Below are positions 23,601 to 35,838 of a DNA stretch of 64,000 bases, one piece after another (the stretch's first letter is position 1; each line of letters starts with the position of its first letter). The notes below the pieces were generated by a model that did not search any database, was not told the DNA's origin, and worked only from the letters and a program-made list of their open reading frames with translations. A program made the translations under genes and the position numbers. Source of the stretch: Isoetes taiwanensis (lineage: Eukaryota; Streptophyta; Lycopodiopsida; Isoetales; Isoetaceae); NCBI GenBank assembly GCA_021234155.1, contig JAJEKV010000014.1, positions 7,953,563-8,017,562 on the forward strand. Reading direction: 5' to 3'.

Positions 23601-26059
23601 GTATGTGAGTGATTTCCCATGAAGCAAAACTCGAGAGTACTCCCATTACTTAGTTTTTTTAGGAGCTCCATATCTGCATTTTTTGTTTGGTAATCTCTTG
23701 AAACTTGTCTATAAATCAATTGTGAGTCACCATAAATGTGAATGTTAGCAATATCCATAGCTTTAGCCTCCTGAAGACCTGCAATCAAAGCCTTATATTC
23801 TGCTACATTAGATGTGACTTGGGGAAAGATTCTTCCTACTTTAGCTAAAAGTTTGTGAGAAGATTCTTTCAAGATAGCAGCAGATGATGCAATATTTAAT
23901 TTTTTAGAAATACCTCCATTAAACCATAGAAATCCTGATGGTCCTTGTCTGCTAGGGAGTGCACATTCCATAATAAGAGGAACCATTTGGTCTTGTATTT
24001 TTTATCCTGTAAGACCCCTGGTATCCTTGTAGGGGGCGGTGCTCCTTGAAGGGGGATTGCAAGAACATGCCATGTGCCGTCGTATGTCCTAAGGGATGCT
24101 GGCTAGTGCTACGACGTAAAAATACACCTTCCTTAATAAAGTTTACCTCTTCTTTGGAGCCATAGGAGCCATCTTGATTGTAAATTGTGGCAGTTTGAGA
24201 ACCATTGGAGATGGTACATCTCCCTTGAGACCAGACTGGTCTAGCATCCACAGTGGCTAACCATCTTCTCCCTAGAAGTAGATCATCGATGTTAGATTCA
24301 TCCCCTATGTCTTCAAAAGCTACTACAATAAAGTTAGCAGCTACAGTTATGCCCTCTGTATTAACAGGCACCTTAGTTACCACACCAATAGGGGTAATCT
24401 TAGCATTATAAAAAGATCTTAATAATATAGAAGCTTTCTTGTCCACCTCGAAACCACATTTTTTCATAATGTGATATGGCATGATGTTTAGGGGGGATCC
24501 CCCATCAAGTAACACATTTGAGAAGGTATAACCTCCTAAAGCAGCTGAACATGTGAATGCCCCAGGGTCTTCTTCATTCTGTGCTAGAACAAGGTTAGTG
24601 GCATCAGTAAAAATCACACAAGCATTTAATATCTCACCACCAGTTTGCTGCAGTACTCTTTTTCTATAACTAGGTGCAATCTTTAGCAATGTGAAAAGAT
24701 CCACACTTACTTTGGAATTTTTGAGCAAAACATCAACTTCATCAAAGTCTTGATCTTTCTTACAATATTTTTGCTGAGGGGGTGGAGCTATGATTTGAGC
24801 AGGTGATTCCACCACAGGTGGTGAAGACCTGGCAGTGGGATGCCTACTTGATTCAGCATGTACATGAGCTTCATTCATGCTTCTAGTTTGCACCACCATA
24901 ACTTCTTCAGATTTAGGAACTTCTGTAGCCTGAATAAATCTTATAGAGGTACTTGGTTCAGCAAATCTCACAGGAGGTTTAGGCTCTGGTCTCTTTTCTT
25001 TTTCCTGCTTAGCAAAATATTCCTTAACAGCACACCTAACATCAGTACGGCCAACTTCTTTACAAAAAAGAACAAACAGGACATTCCTTTCCAAAGTGGC
25101 CTTTTCTATTGCATTTAGGACACACTTGCCAATAGCAATACATTCAGGGTAAGTTTTACCTGTTCTTGCAGCCTTGAGTTCAACCAATTGTTTGGTTATT
25201 TCTGCTAAAGCTTCAGTAACCTTAGATAGGTCTGACTTGACCTCTGCAACTTGAGAATTTGCTTCCTCCTCTTTAGATTTCTTCTTTTCTTTCTGTATGG
25301 CATAAATTGGAATGGAGGAGTGATGATCATAATGTGCATCAGTAGCATCAGGGTAAAATGGATCATGGCTATGGTGAGAAACATGGTGCTTGTCGGGCAA
25401 AGTAGAGAGCATCTGAGTTAGGTCAGTGGTTTTGGCAAAAACTTTGTATATAGAATCAAATCCTTCAGCAGCTTGGATCTTAAGCAACTTTCTTTGGATA
25501 TCTGGTCTTCTTTCCAAACCATTGATGAAAGCAGTAACTAAAAAAAGGGTTGGGATGGTGACTTGTGCTCTTTGGCACCTGCTCATAAATGTACTAAACC
25601 TTTCTTTGTACTGATTCACACTTTCTCCTGCATGTATAGAAAAACCTTGCAACTCATTAACCAAATCTTTTGGAGCAGCTAACTTACCAAACCTATCCAG
25701 GAACTTCTTGATGAGTTCATCCCATGAAGTGGTACCCATTAGCTTCTCATAAGTTAACCAAGCACCAGCTTCACTCTCTTCTTTGAAACATTTTTCAAAC
25801 TCTGAAAGCTTGCACCCTTTCTTGAAACCATAATCCCTGTAATAATCTTCAAATATTCTCAAAAAGTTGTTAGCACTCATACTGGAATCAAAAGTAGGCA
25901 TGTTTTGAAGCAGGCTAGTTGAGAAACTTGCAGGCAATGGCCTTTCTCTGCAATGATCTGGTGCATCAACATCCTCTAGTGGTTCTTGTTCTGCTGGAAA
26001 CTTTTGCTTTGGAGCCATGAGTTCTGAAATCCAGGAAGATCTCGGTAGAACCTCCAAGA

Positions 26060-27829
26060 TGTTGACCCTCGACCTGGCTAGAGAGTCAAACACAAGAAGC
26101 CAACTTAAGTTTATACTCAAGTTGAGGTTAGAACCTCCAGATCACTTAAGGTGATCAGTCTACACAAGAATTTCTTAAAGAAAAAGCTCAAATATCAAGT
26201 ACTCATACCTTTCCCAATTCAAGAATATGGAACCTTCACTCAAATTGATGTAGTTCTCATAAGTGGATTGATTTTCAAGGTCAAATGATTGTGAACTGTG
26301 TAGAAAAGTTATAGGCATGCAAGAAAAAAGATCTTGACCAAGTCTGAGTTCTAGTTTGCAAGATATTCGATCTCAAAGTTGAGTCAATTTTTGGTCAATA
26401 CCAGTCAAAGCTACAGACAGATCTCAGAATTTTGTAATTTGAGTTGCAGAGGGAATTTTTGAGAAATTCCAAAACCGAGATGAAGTATAGGTCCTAAAGA
26501 TGTGGAGCATGCAATCAAATCCTATTTTGGATCACTAAAACTATTTTTGTGGCACTGTTTTGTGGATAACAGTCTAAAATTGTATCAGACGGAATGCAAA
26601 AAATAATAACTTGAGTTTGGAATGGTTTTTTCTCGAACTTTTTGTGTACACAGGTGCAAATATGATGGTAAATGAGGGGCAAATGGTCATATGCAAGAAA
26701 AGATGATGGAATATCTTACTGTAAGAATGTTTATATGGCAAAAATACTAAAAGATCATGACAGTCATTTTTCTAAGCACTTGGCAGGCAATTTTCATTGG
26801 TATGAAGGTAATACAAGATGAATATGGGTCTCAGGATCATAAATCAATCATCAAAATATCTCAGAAGGACATATAATAATATCATAACAGAAATATCAGT
26901 CCAATTTTCTCAAATCGAACTGTGGAATGCTCAGATACTTCATAAACGTCTTCAGATCATGCTCAGCATGTATCAATGTTGAGGTTTGATGCGTCTGGGC
27001 CTTCGGAAAGTTGTGTGTCAATCACCCCAATTATATTTTCAAATTTTTATGAATCCAGAATCTTAGGCATTGATTATGGGTTTGTTGGGTAGCTAAGAGG
27101 CGGGAAGGAGAGATTCGGGAGGAATTTAAGGCAGAAACTGAGGCCTCTGGCCGATTCGAAGGTTTTTTCTAAGTTTAGGGTTCATGGAGGGAATCTCGCG
27201 AGCATCTTTCGAGTATATTTCGAGATTCTGGCCTTTTAAAAAATCAATTTTCAATGGTTTAAATGGAAAAAACAAGCCTTTGAGTTTTGAGAATCTTCTA
27301 GAGATCTTTGAGGATGCCTTCTAAAAATTTGGGAGCATATCTAGCCTTGCCACGTGGCATAGGGCATCCTTATGGCATCTAGAATGATACCTAAGTTATC
27401 CACCTAGGATCTTAATGTTCCATAATAGGGTTTGTTTTTCAAAAGCAAAGGCTAAAAAATGGGATGGGAATGTGAAATAGAAATGAGCTTATGATAAGAT
27501 AAAGGGAGAGTTGAGGAATTAAGGCAAAAAATGAGAGAAGGCATAGGGAAATGGGGATGGGAAAAGTTTGGGGGCAAAAGATTCTAGATTACCATGGGGT
27601 CTTCCAAACTCTAACTTCCAATCTTCAAAAAGTATCTTTCAATCTTCTTACCCAAAATCTTATAAGCATCCTTTGACCTCAAATGAAGTATTCCTTATGG
27701 GAGTTGACCTTGAAGATAAATATCCTTTGACCTTCACACCAATGTTGACTACCAAGTTCTTCTTTGACTTAGCTTTCCTAACTTCAACATATGAACCAAC
27801 AATTAGTATGTTGCCCTTTGGGGGCAACA
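26060..27829 (-). repeat. 5' LTR of the inner gypsy element
   Basis: About 1.77 kb, near-identical to 18169-19924. Immediately inside (minus strand) is TGGAGGTTCTACCGAG, a plausible primer site for a tRNA I cannot name. Confidence 0.9.
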
Positions 27830-30405
27830 CGGGCCTGAGATGCCGAACCAACTGTCATCGCTGCCCGCACCTGCACCTGCCCCCGTAACAACGAACCGAT
27901 CTAAAAGAGTACGCAGAGGTTCATTCTTGGATGCCACCTCCAAGTCTTCTGACTCATCGGATACTTCTGAGAACGAGGCTGACCATGCAAAAGAAAGGAA
28001 AAAGGATTACCAGAAAATAGTGGACTCTGCTATCACTAGCATATGTAAGAACCGTAAGTTGGCACAGTTCTCAAGAAAGACCAAGTCCGGGGTTGATGCC
28101 GAATCTTCATTGGACGAGATGCAAGAATTCGGAAAGTCCTATGGAATGACCAAGAAAGATATTGGAAAAATTGCCACCACCAATCTCACCGGGTCTGCTC
28201 GTATATGGTGGAAGGGATATGCCCGCTCTCACGGGCTGATGAGAGGAAGGTGCCGTTATAAGGTCTTTGCTAAAGCCTTCAAGTCCCATTATGTGCCCAG
28301 GGCTCACCGTTGTCAACAGATCCAAGCCTTTTCTCACCTGGAACAGAAGAACATGACCGTCCAGTCATATACGGATGAGTTCATGAGGTTACGCTTATAT
28401 GTCCCAGGGATAAATGAGCGCAGGGTAGTTGAAGGGTATATTGAGGGCTTATCCCCTACTTTGAGGAAAATGGTTCGAGCAATAGACCCCAAAACAGTTG
28501 CAGAAGCAGAGGCTAAAGCCCTTAGCCTAGAAGAGGACACTTCCAAGTATCAGCCATCGCGGCCCTCTCCTTTCAGTCAGACCAAGGGGTATACACCTTT
28601 CAGGGGGCGCTCACCTAGTCCGAGGCCTCCCGCCTCTACCGGATATCAGAAGTCCAAGAAGAAAGTTTCTTTCACTGTACCAGATAAGTCTACCAACACT
28701 GCGGGAGCTTTCAGAGATATCCTCCAAGCCATTCCCAAGGAGGCTCGTGAACAATTACGTAGGGACAGGGCTTGCTATCGGTGCTTCCGCCGGGGACACC
28801 GTATGCAGGACTACCCCTATATTAATCAAACGGTGCAGGCTGTCCTTGCTGATATGGATTGGGAAGGCGTAAGGGACCCAAACCATTCGGACAATGTTGC
28901 TGACGATGACGCGCCCGACTATATAACAGGTACGTGTCATATCTATGCTGCCATTGAAACGGGTCAAGCCAACCATCGGCCTTCTGTCATTTCTACGGAG
29001 TAGATTGTAAGCCTTTCATTATCCTCATGGACACTGGCAGCACGTCTAATTTTGCATCTTCTAGAACTTGCAGCTCACTCCCTTGAAGTCTAAGCCACGT
29101 TCAGTTATGTTGGCTAGATCAATTTGAATATTCAGCTAACAGGAGCACCTGTTGCTGTGGGAGCGGAGATAATGGATATTGGTCGCTATGATCTCATTGT
29201 GGGGATGGAATTCTTGGCTGTCGTCAAGGCCAACATTGACTGGGAGAAGCGAGAAGTTACATTTAATGCAGCCAATGGAGCCCGAGTAACTATAGCAGGT
29301 AAGCAGGTTATTCCCATTATGCAATGTATTTCCATATGCCAGCTGCATAGGGCTCTTAAGAAATCTTAGATTATTGCCATGATTCGACTTACTTCTGTGG
29401 AAGCTAAGTCCAAACAAAACGAAGTTCTTGATACCTTGCCTCCGGCAATAGCACTTGTTCTTCGGGAATACCATGACCTTTTTCCCAAAGAAATTCATCA
29501 ATTGCCACCTTTTAGGGGCATGGAGTGTGAAATCACTTTGGAACCCGACACCAAGCCTACTAGTAAGGCTCCGTATCGAATGAGTACTCCTGAATTAACA
29601 GAGCTTAAGAAGCAGTTGCAAGAGCTCCTTAGATTGGGCTTCATCCGACCTAGTGTCTCACCTTTTTGGGCCCCGATACTCTTTGTGAAGAAGAAGGATG
29701 GCACCTTGAGAATGTGCATCGATTATTGTCAACTGAATAAGCACACTATTAAGAATCGGTATGCTTTACCACGTGCCAATGATCTAATGGATCAGTTGCA
29801 AGGGGCTAAATATTTCACAAAGATTGACCTTCGTTGGGGATATCACCAGATACGAATTAAGGAAGATGACATTCACAAGTCTGCTTTTCGAATGCGGTAT
29901 GGGCATTATGAGTTTACTGTCATGCCCTTTGGCTTGACTAACGCCCCGGATACCTTCATGAGACTCATGAATGATGTCTTCCGTGAATATTTTGATGATT
30001 TTGTCATCATATTCTTTGATGATATCCTCATATACAGTAAAACCTTGACATTCTGAGCTGCTGGTTCTTCGGCCAACCCCCTGTTTACTCCCGATGGTGC
30101 ACTAGGTCCCGGTCATGTTATTATGGTTGTACTATCTTTTCGTTGATGATGATGGATGGGCCACCCTTTGTGGTGGTATATTATTTTAGCATGACTGTTG
30201 TATGCTAACGTGTATATATGCTTCTGCTATATAGGATTTTCCATAGAGGACGTGGGACGAATGACACCTCCGTGTTCCTCGCCCGGACACTTGGCCATTC
30301 CAAGTGGTCCGAGTATGACGGAGGGCCTTACCATGGCGATGCCATGGGAGGGGAATTCACGTATTTGTACGATGGGAGCATCGTATAGATTCCGGGGGCG
30401 TCACA

Positions 30406-32697
30406 TGATTGCTTGATTCTAGCCATGGTAACTAGGGATTGTAGCATAAGGCCAAAAGAATTCATCATCCTTTATATGAAGTCCTTTTCTGCCGCTTTCT
30501 TGGCCATCAAAATTCGAAGGAAGTCTAGATATATGAGGGCTCAACTAGTTGATGTGGCATGCTATGTAACAAAATTTAACACTACAAGAAATTTATCGCG
30601 GCGGCCGCGAACATTTCTTTGGTTCGACACTGGTGCAAAAGAAACCACTTGTCTAAGATACTTGGTGCAAAAGAAGAATTAATGCAAACTATGTTTGCTT
30701 GAGATTCCGCAAGGTCTTTCAACCTACAAAGAAATGAACATTTAGAGGTTTTAACATGAGGGATCTTAACTTCCATTTGCATGCAAGGTTTTTCAACATA
30801 CAAGGAAATGGAGGAACATTTAGAGGTTTTAACATGATGGATCTTAACTTCCATTTGCATACTCGTTGTTTGCATGCATCCTCTACTTCTTTTCTTTTTC
30901 TCTATAAGCTTAAAATGATCCTACTGGGCCAAACGTTTAAAGAAGGAAACCATTCTAGTGACTCGAGTGGATTTGAACGAATTTGAAAATCTAGGGCAAT
31001 TGAAGGTTGCTAGCATTGTTACGATTTTTATTGCACTGATTCCAAATATTAGAATTATCACAGGATTTAGAGATTAGAGCTAATCGACCAAAGGAGTTAT
31101 GAAATCAACACCAATCGAATTTTCTAAGTATGTAAGGTTGTCAATCTGCAGGAAATTGGCATTAAATAGGTCTTCTAAATTCTTCGGCATTTTCCTACAT
31201 AAAACTTATGCTCCCAATGTCTAGCTATGGCTATGGTTATTTTCTGTTTCCAAAATTTAGACTTAACCATTTAAGAAGCTCTAAGCCATTGGTATCGTGC
31301 CCACTTTTAAAAGCTTCTTGAAATTACAGTGAATATGGGTGCCACTATGAATAGCAATCACATGGGTGCCACTATATCATTCATTTCTTACAGGGACATT
31401 AGCGATGCTCTTCAACAAACCTATAACGTTTTCAAGCCTTGAATTATCAAGCTTATTAAAGATGGGCAAGTCTGGTCTCTATTCATGGGTAGTGTCCAAG
31501 ATTCTCTGGCCTTTAGGTGCTATTCTTTTTGTTCTAAAGATAAGTTAAATATCAACTACCTAGTGCAATGGATGAGTAGTTCCTTAACCCTAGACCTTTG
31601 CAGGTTCCGTTGATCTGACCATTGCTTACCGTCGTTCTTGTAGCATCTTCAAAGGGCTACCACAATAATACACCGAATATTCATTCTTGAAAGCATAATT
31701 TAAGGACTACTGTAATAATCCCACAGCTTTGTTCCGGCTCTGTTCTGCAGCTCTGTTCTGAGCAGAAAGCCACAACAATAAGCACATTTTGCCCATTTTC
31801 ATGTGTTCTTCGGTATCTTTTTGTGCGTCTTGCAGGCAGGGTACCCGTTTCCCTTTCTCCATCGAGCAAAGCAAGGCAGGGAAGGGTGCTTCGAGCAAAG
31901 CAGAGTAGAGCAGGGCAAGGCAGGGCCCTTTTGAGCATTTTTGAGGAGAAGATTGAAGGGCGGTTTGAGCCATTTATTGCAAAGGACCCATTTCGCAGAG
32001 TGCAAATGAGCTTCCCTGCTCTTCCTCATGCTTTGCACCAGTGCCATTAGGCCATGGCATATTTCTCTTTCAGGAATGGATTCAATTCAACTCCGACTGA
32101 TTAAAAAGCCAAATTTTAAGTCTGATTTTGATATGGAATGGTATAACTTGAAAGAAAGGGCAAAACTCTGATCGCCAAAGCTAGAAAACTAGCTCCACAG
32201 AAATCCTGAAGCAACAAACAAATATGCAGGAGCAATACCTGACGATCCGATTCAACATCATCATCTATAGCTATATCCCAAAGCTAGATCCAGCATATGG
32301 CGCTAGATGGCTTGATCTATGAAGAAACTCATGGCTTTCTTACGGTTTTTCTTGAGAATGTGATCTGCGATGTAGCATGCCCGCCACAAAAGTTTCTTGG
32401 CGATTGAAGAGAATTCTTGTGCAAAGTCGTGGCTCCATTTGTTGTTGAACCTGGATATGTATGATCCTGCAAGATTCCATGAGGAATAACAGCAAATTGG
32501 ATTGCAGCCAGATCTGATTTGCTACACATGCCTGACACTGGCAGCCATTAATGCATCATCCACACGTATCGGCATCAAATCCAGATATAACTATCATGAG
32601 TGCACACGATGTTCTGATAATTTTCAAGGAAAAAAAATAGATGAGAACAGAAATCGGACACTGCCTTACATAAGAAGGAATACGGAATTATTCAACC
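30406..32697. other. Intergenic region, no gene recognised
   Basis: No coding region or mobile element that I can name. It contains a two-copy repeat of about 75 bp at 30737-30862 and a G/C-richer patch at about 31840-31930 with repeated GCAAGGCAGGG-like words. Confidence 0.5.
30737..30862. repeat. Two-copy direct repeat with ACATTTAGAGGTTTTAACAT
   Basis: The ACATTTAGAGG...CTTCCATTTGCAT block occurs twice about 75 bp apart with few differences. A local tandem duplication. Confidence 0.8.
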
Positions 32698-33340
32698 TTC
32701 TCAAGAATATTATATCCCTTATCGAACTCTTGTGTGTAAAGTGTGTGTCCTTGTTTTTTGGTTATCACTATTGGTGCAGTACTGATAACATCAATACTGG
32801 AGGAGTACTGATAACGAATCATTAATATCAGAGGAGTACTGATAAAATTATCAGTACTAATAATTAATTATCAGTATTATTCCACCCATATAAGCCCAAT
32901 AAGGTAGTTATCGGTCTTTGCTTTGGCTGATAATAAAAAGTGCGTGGCATCGATTGTACGACGTCGGCCAGATATGTCGCACGTAAGGCCACGATCCAGC
33001 CTCGGCCTTACGTGCCAAATATCTGGCCGAGGACGTACAGCCTCGGTCACGCATTTTTGGTTATCGGCCTCGACCAGACCGATAGCCTTACCTTATCGGA
33101 CTCTTGTGGGTAAAGTGAGAGTCCTTGTTTTTTGGTTATCATTACTGGTTTATCAGTGTTGGTGATTAATTACTAATTATCAGTACTAATGACCCCGACC
33201 TCTATAATTTTCCACCTATATAAGCCAGATAAGGATGTTATCGATCTTCGCCTCGACTGATAACAAAAAATATGTGGCCTCGAACGTACAGCCTCGGTCC
33301 TTAGACTAATAATCTTATTGTATCAACTTAGAACTTGGTA
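32698..33340. repeat. Imperfect tandem repeat (about 395-bp unit) with an inverted repeat
   Basis: The block CTTATCGAACTCTTGTG...TTTTTTGGTTATCA at 32698-32765 recurs at 33093-33160, and the TATAAGCC...GATAA block recurs in step. Within the first unit, 32970-33038 forms an inverted repeat (CGGCCAGATATGT...ACGTAAGGC against GCCTTACGT...ATATCTGGCCG). The 3' end lies about 170 bp upstream of the PLAC8 gene. It may be a small non-autonomous element; I see no TSD. Confidence 0.65.
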
Positions 33341-33512
33341 ATTAAGAATATAGTAGAATATTCCTAGGAAGACATTAAACACCACTGGGGAGATCATCCG
33401 GGGGGCATTACGTTTTGGAAAAAGGGGGCGCTAATTTGGGAAACACAATACCATAGGAAAGACCAACGGAATGCTTACGTTTGTATAAAGGAGGGGGAGG
33501 AAAGCAGCTGCC

Positions 33513-35838
33513 ATGGCGGATGATGGCGCTTCTCGTTACGTGAAATTGGTGAAGGAACAAAATGAACCCCTTGAGGAGATCCACGAAGGCGAGCTCAATC
33601 AGCCTGTTCACGTCCCACAGGTAAGATCAGCTTCAATTAGCTTTTACAGATCTGGATCTGCATAGGAATTTAGTTTGTCTGTTTGATTCAGATCAAATGG
33701 TCCTAGAAACCTTTGAATTTCCAACAATAAAATCGGCTAGTTTGCTTGCGATTTCGTATTAGATCCGCACAGTTTAGCTCAAGGCTGCTTAGGTGAGGAG
33801 TTCCCACATGTATCCTTGGATAGATATCAGCAGTAGAAGAGTGATAGCACTTAAAAGCCACTATATGGTCCTCCGTAACATGGTTCAATACATCCCACTT
33901 TTAAGTAGGCATCCTTTTGGCCAACAATTTTAGCAACCGCCTTTTGGGCAACATTATTTTTTGGCTGAAGGTACCTGCAGGTATTCTTTTTCTTTGAACC
34001 AATCTTTTGGCCGATCTGCTATCCTCGGTCTGCATATCCTAGCCCTATTAACTCACAAATCTGAAGTCCTTGATCTTCTACAGAACCTAAATCCGCTACT
34101 GAGAAAGCAAGTGGACACTAGACTTCTGATTCATTTCATCGGCTCCGTCTCTAAACCTTTGCTTGCTTCATTGATATCAGCATGCCAATGCAAGCAAGCA
34201 CAATTTGGGAACACATTGCTCTGCTTGGTAAGCAAATAACTGTGAGATGAGGAAGCAAGTATTGCATATCTGCTTAAATCAAGCAAGTTTTAGCAAGGAA
34301 TTGGATGCTGTATATCAGTATAGAAGGTGTTAATAAGCAGCGCATGCTCAGGAAAGAAATTAAATTGTCTTGAAATGGTAGTCCGGCCACTCGTTATGAA
34401 CATGAAAAAAGTAAGTCATCCAGTATTCTTCCTTTTCAAATAAAGTTGGTTTTTTTCCGGCATAAACTTGATAAACAAAAGACCATTTAGAAGGGGGCAA
34501 AAAATGCTTCATAAGAGGTAGAAAGTCTGAAACTGTACAAAACTCATACCATGACATATACACAGTCTGATGTTAATGCTTCTTAAAAGATGCAACCAGT
34601 CTGTTTATAGCTGCAGATTTTATGCTTTTGAACCTAAGTTCAAAATCTTATCATAAGCTGTACGGGATGATCTGTCATGCATTCCTCCCAATCTTTGGAT
34701 TAAGAAATGCTCCATGTTCACTTGTAGTTTGTTGGAATTTTTTTTGCCTCTCTGAAACAGTATAACATGCTGCAGCCAACTGCCATCTATACAACTCCAA
34801 TGTGAAATCTCTATATAGAATTTTGAGATTCTATTTTCGTTCTATAATCTTTCCTGAAAATATTGAACCTTGAGCAGGCGTAGTATATAAGTAGAACATG
34901 TTGTGTAGCTAGATTGAATAATTGATTTTGTATTGATTATCAGTTAGTGGTTCATCGCTGTCAAGAGTGTGGACAGCCTTTACCTGAAAGTTATCAGCCT
35001 CCAGCAAACGAGCCATGGACAACTGGAATTTTTGGTTGTACAGAAGATGTTGACAGCTGTAAGAATCTTCCTTCACAAGCTCAATTCAAGGTTTTTTTGC
35101 AAGTGTTCTTCATATAGTTATTGCCAAATTCATGTGGTGATTTTGAATTGAATCTAATATGTTTGTTTCATGATTTCTGCCATTTGTTCTTCATTTCTTA
35201 CATTTCCATGCAAATTTCTTTATCTTGCAATATATTGCATCTGGTGCAGGTTGGCTAGGTTTGTTTTGCCCATGTGTCCTGTTTGGGCGCAATGTTGAGA
35301 GGCTTAGGGATGATGTCACATGGACAGCTCCATGCACTTGCCATGCAATATTTGTTGAGGGAGGCATGGCACTGGCACTGGCAACAGCTGCATTTCATGG
35401 TTTAAATCCTAGAGCAGTGTTCCTTATTGCCGAGGGGTTACTTTTTGCATGGTGGATGTGTGGCATTTATACGGGCATGTTTCGGCAAGATTTGCAAAAA
35501 AAGTACCACTTAAAGGTATTGCGTCAAGACAATTAAGAACTTGTTTAGTTAGGGATACAATGTTTCAAAACCACGTTTGTTTCAAAGTGATCACCTTTTT
35601 TGTTACTGCTCTCTCGATATATATGTTTTTTGTTAATTTTAAGCTCCTTCTGCAGAATTCGCCATGCGATCCTTGCATAGTCCATTGCTGTATGCACTGG
35701 TGTGCAATATGTCAAGAGCACAGAGAGATGCAGGGACGCCTTTCAGACGACCTTGCAACCCCAATGACAGTGATTAACCCTCCTATTGTGCAAGAAATGC
35801 AAATGCCAGAGAATAGGGTATCGAATGAGCAGGAGTAA
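33513..35838 (+). CDS. PLAC8-family Cys-rich protein, 4 exons, 223 aa
   Basis: Exons 33513-33620, 34944-35058, 35250-35515 and 35656-35838 all have GT/AG borders and join in frame to 223 codons. The start MADDGASRYVKLVKEQ and the GELNQPVHVPQ block match the N-terminus of a well-conserved plant PLAC8 subfamily. Exon 2 gives CQECGQPLPESYQPPANEPW. Exon 3 gives the PLAC8 core GLFCPCVLFGRNVE, TCHAIFVEGG and two hydrophobic stretches. Exon 4 gives CDPCIVHCCMHWCAICQEHREM. PLAC8 proteins are small membrane-associated Cys-rich proteins linked in plants to metal or calcium handling and organ size; the role of this subfamily is not established. It looks intact and functional. A possible poly(A) signal AATAAA lies near 36178. 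Confidence 0.95.

Larger units (their letters stand above)
18169..27829 (-). mobile_element. Inner Ty3/gypsy element, 9.66 kb, with additional archaeal-type RNase H
   Basis: LTRs at 26060-27829 (5' in transcription) and 18169-19924 (3') share TGTTG...CAACA ends and differ by about 2-3% by eye, so the insertion is fairly young. The target duplication CGGGC is at 18164-18168 and 27830-27834. Parts in order on the minus strand: gag (about 26015-24900), aspartic protease with LLDGGSPLN (about 24520), an RNase H of archaeal type with NVAEYKALI and GDSQLIYRQV (about 23990-23520), RT with YLDDL (about 23330-22450), a gypsy RNase H (about 22260-21900) and an HHCC/DDE integrase with FGIPLQLHSDRGT (about 21860-20640). 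The added RNase H points to the Tat/Athila side of gypsy. Several breaks in pol make it look non-coding as a whole. Confidence 0.9.
9772..30405 (+). mobile_element. Outer Ty3/gypsy LTR element, old and broken, interrupted by a younger gypsy
   Basis: The 5' LTR (9772-11240, about 1.47 kb) starts TGTGACG and ends CGTCACA. It is followed at 11242-11253 by TGGTATCAGAGC, the usual initiator-Met tRNA primer site. Parts seen on the right (27830-30056) are gag with a CCHC-like knuckle (CYRCFRRGHRMQDYP), a protease-like stretch and an RT with MPFGLTNAP and FDDILIY. A remnant of the 3' LTR end lies at 30113-30405. The 5-bp duplication at the borders of the inner element shows that 18168 and 27830 were once adjacent, so both halves belong together. 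It is clearly broken, with many breaks and an incomplete pol. It is older than the insertion inside it. Confidence 0.8.
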
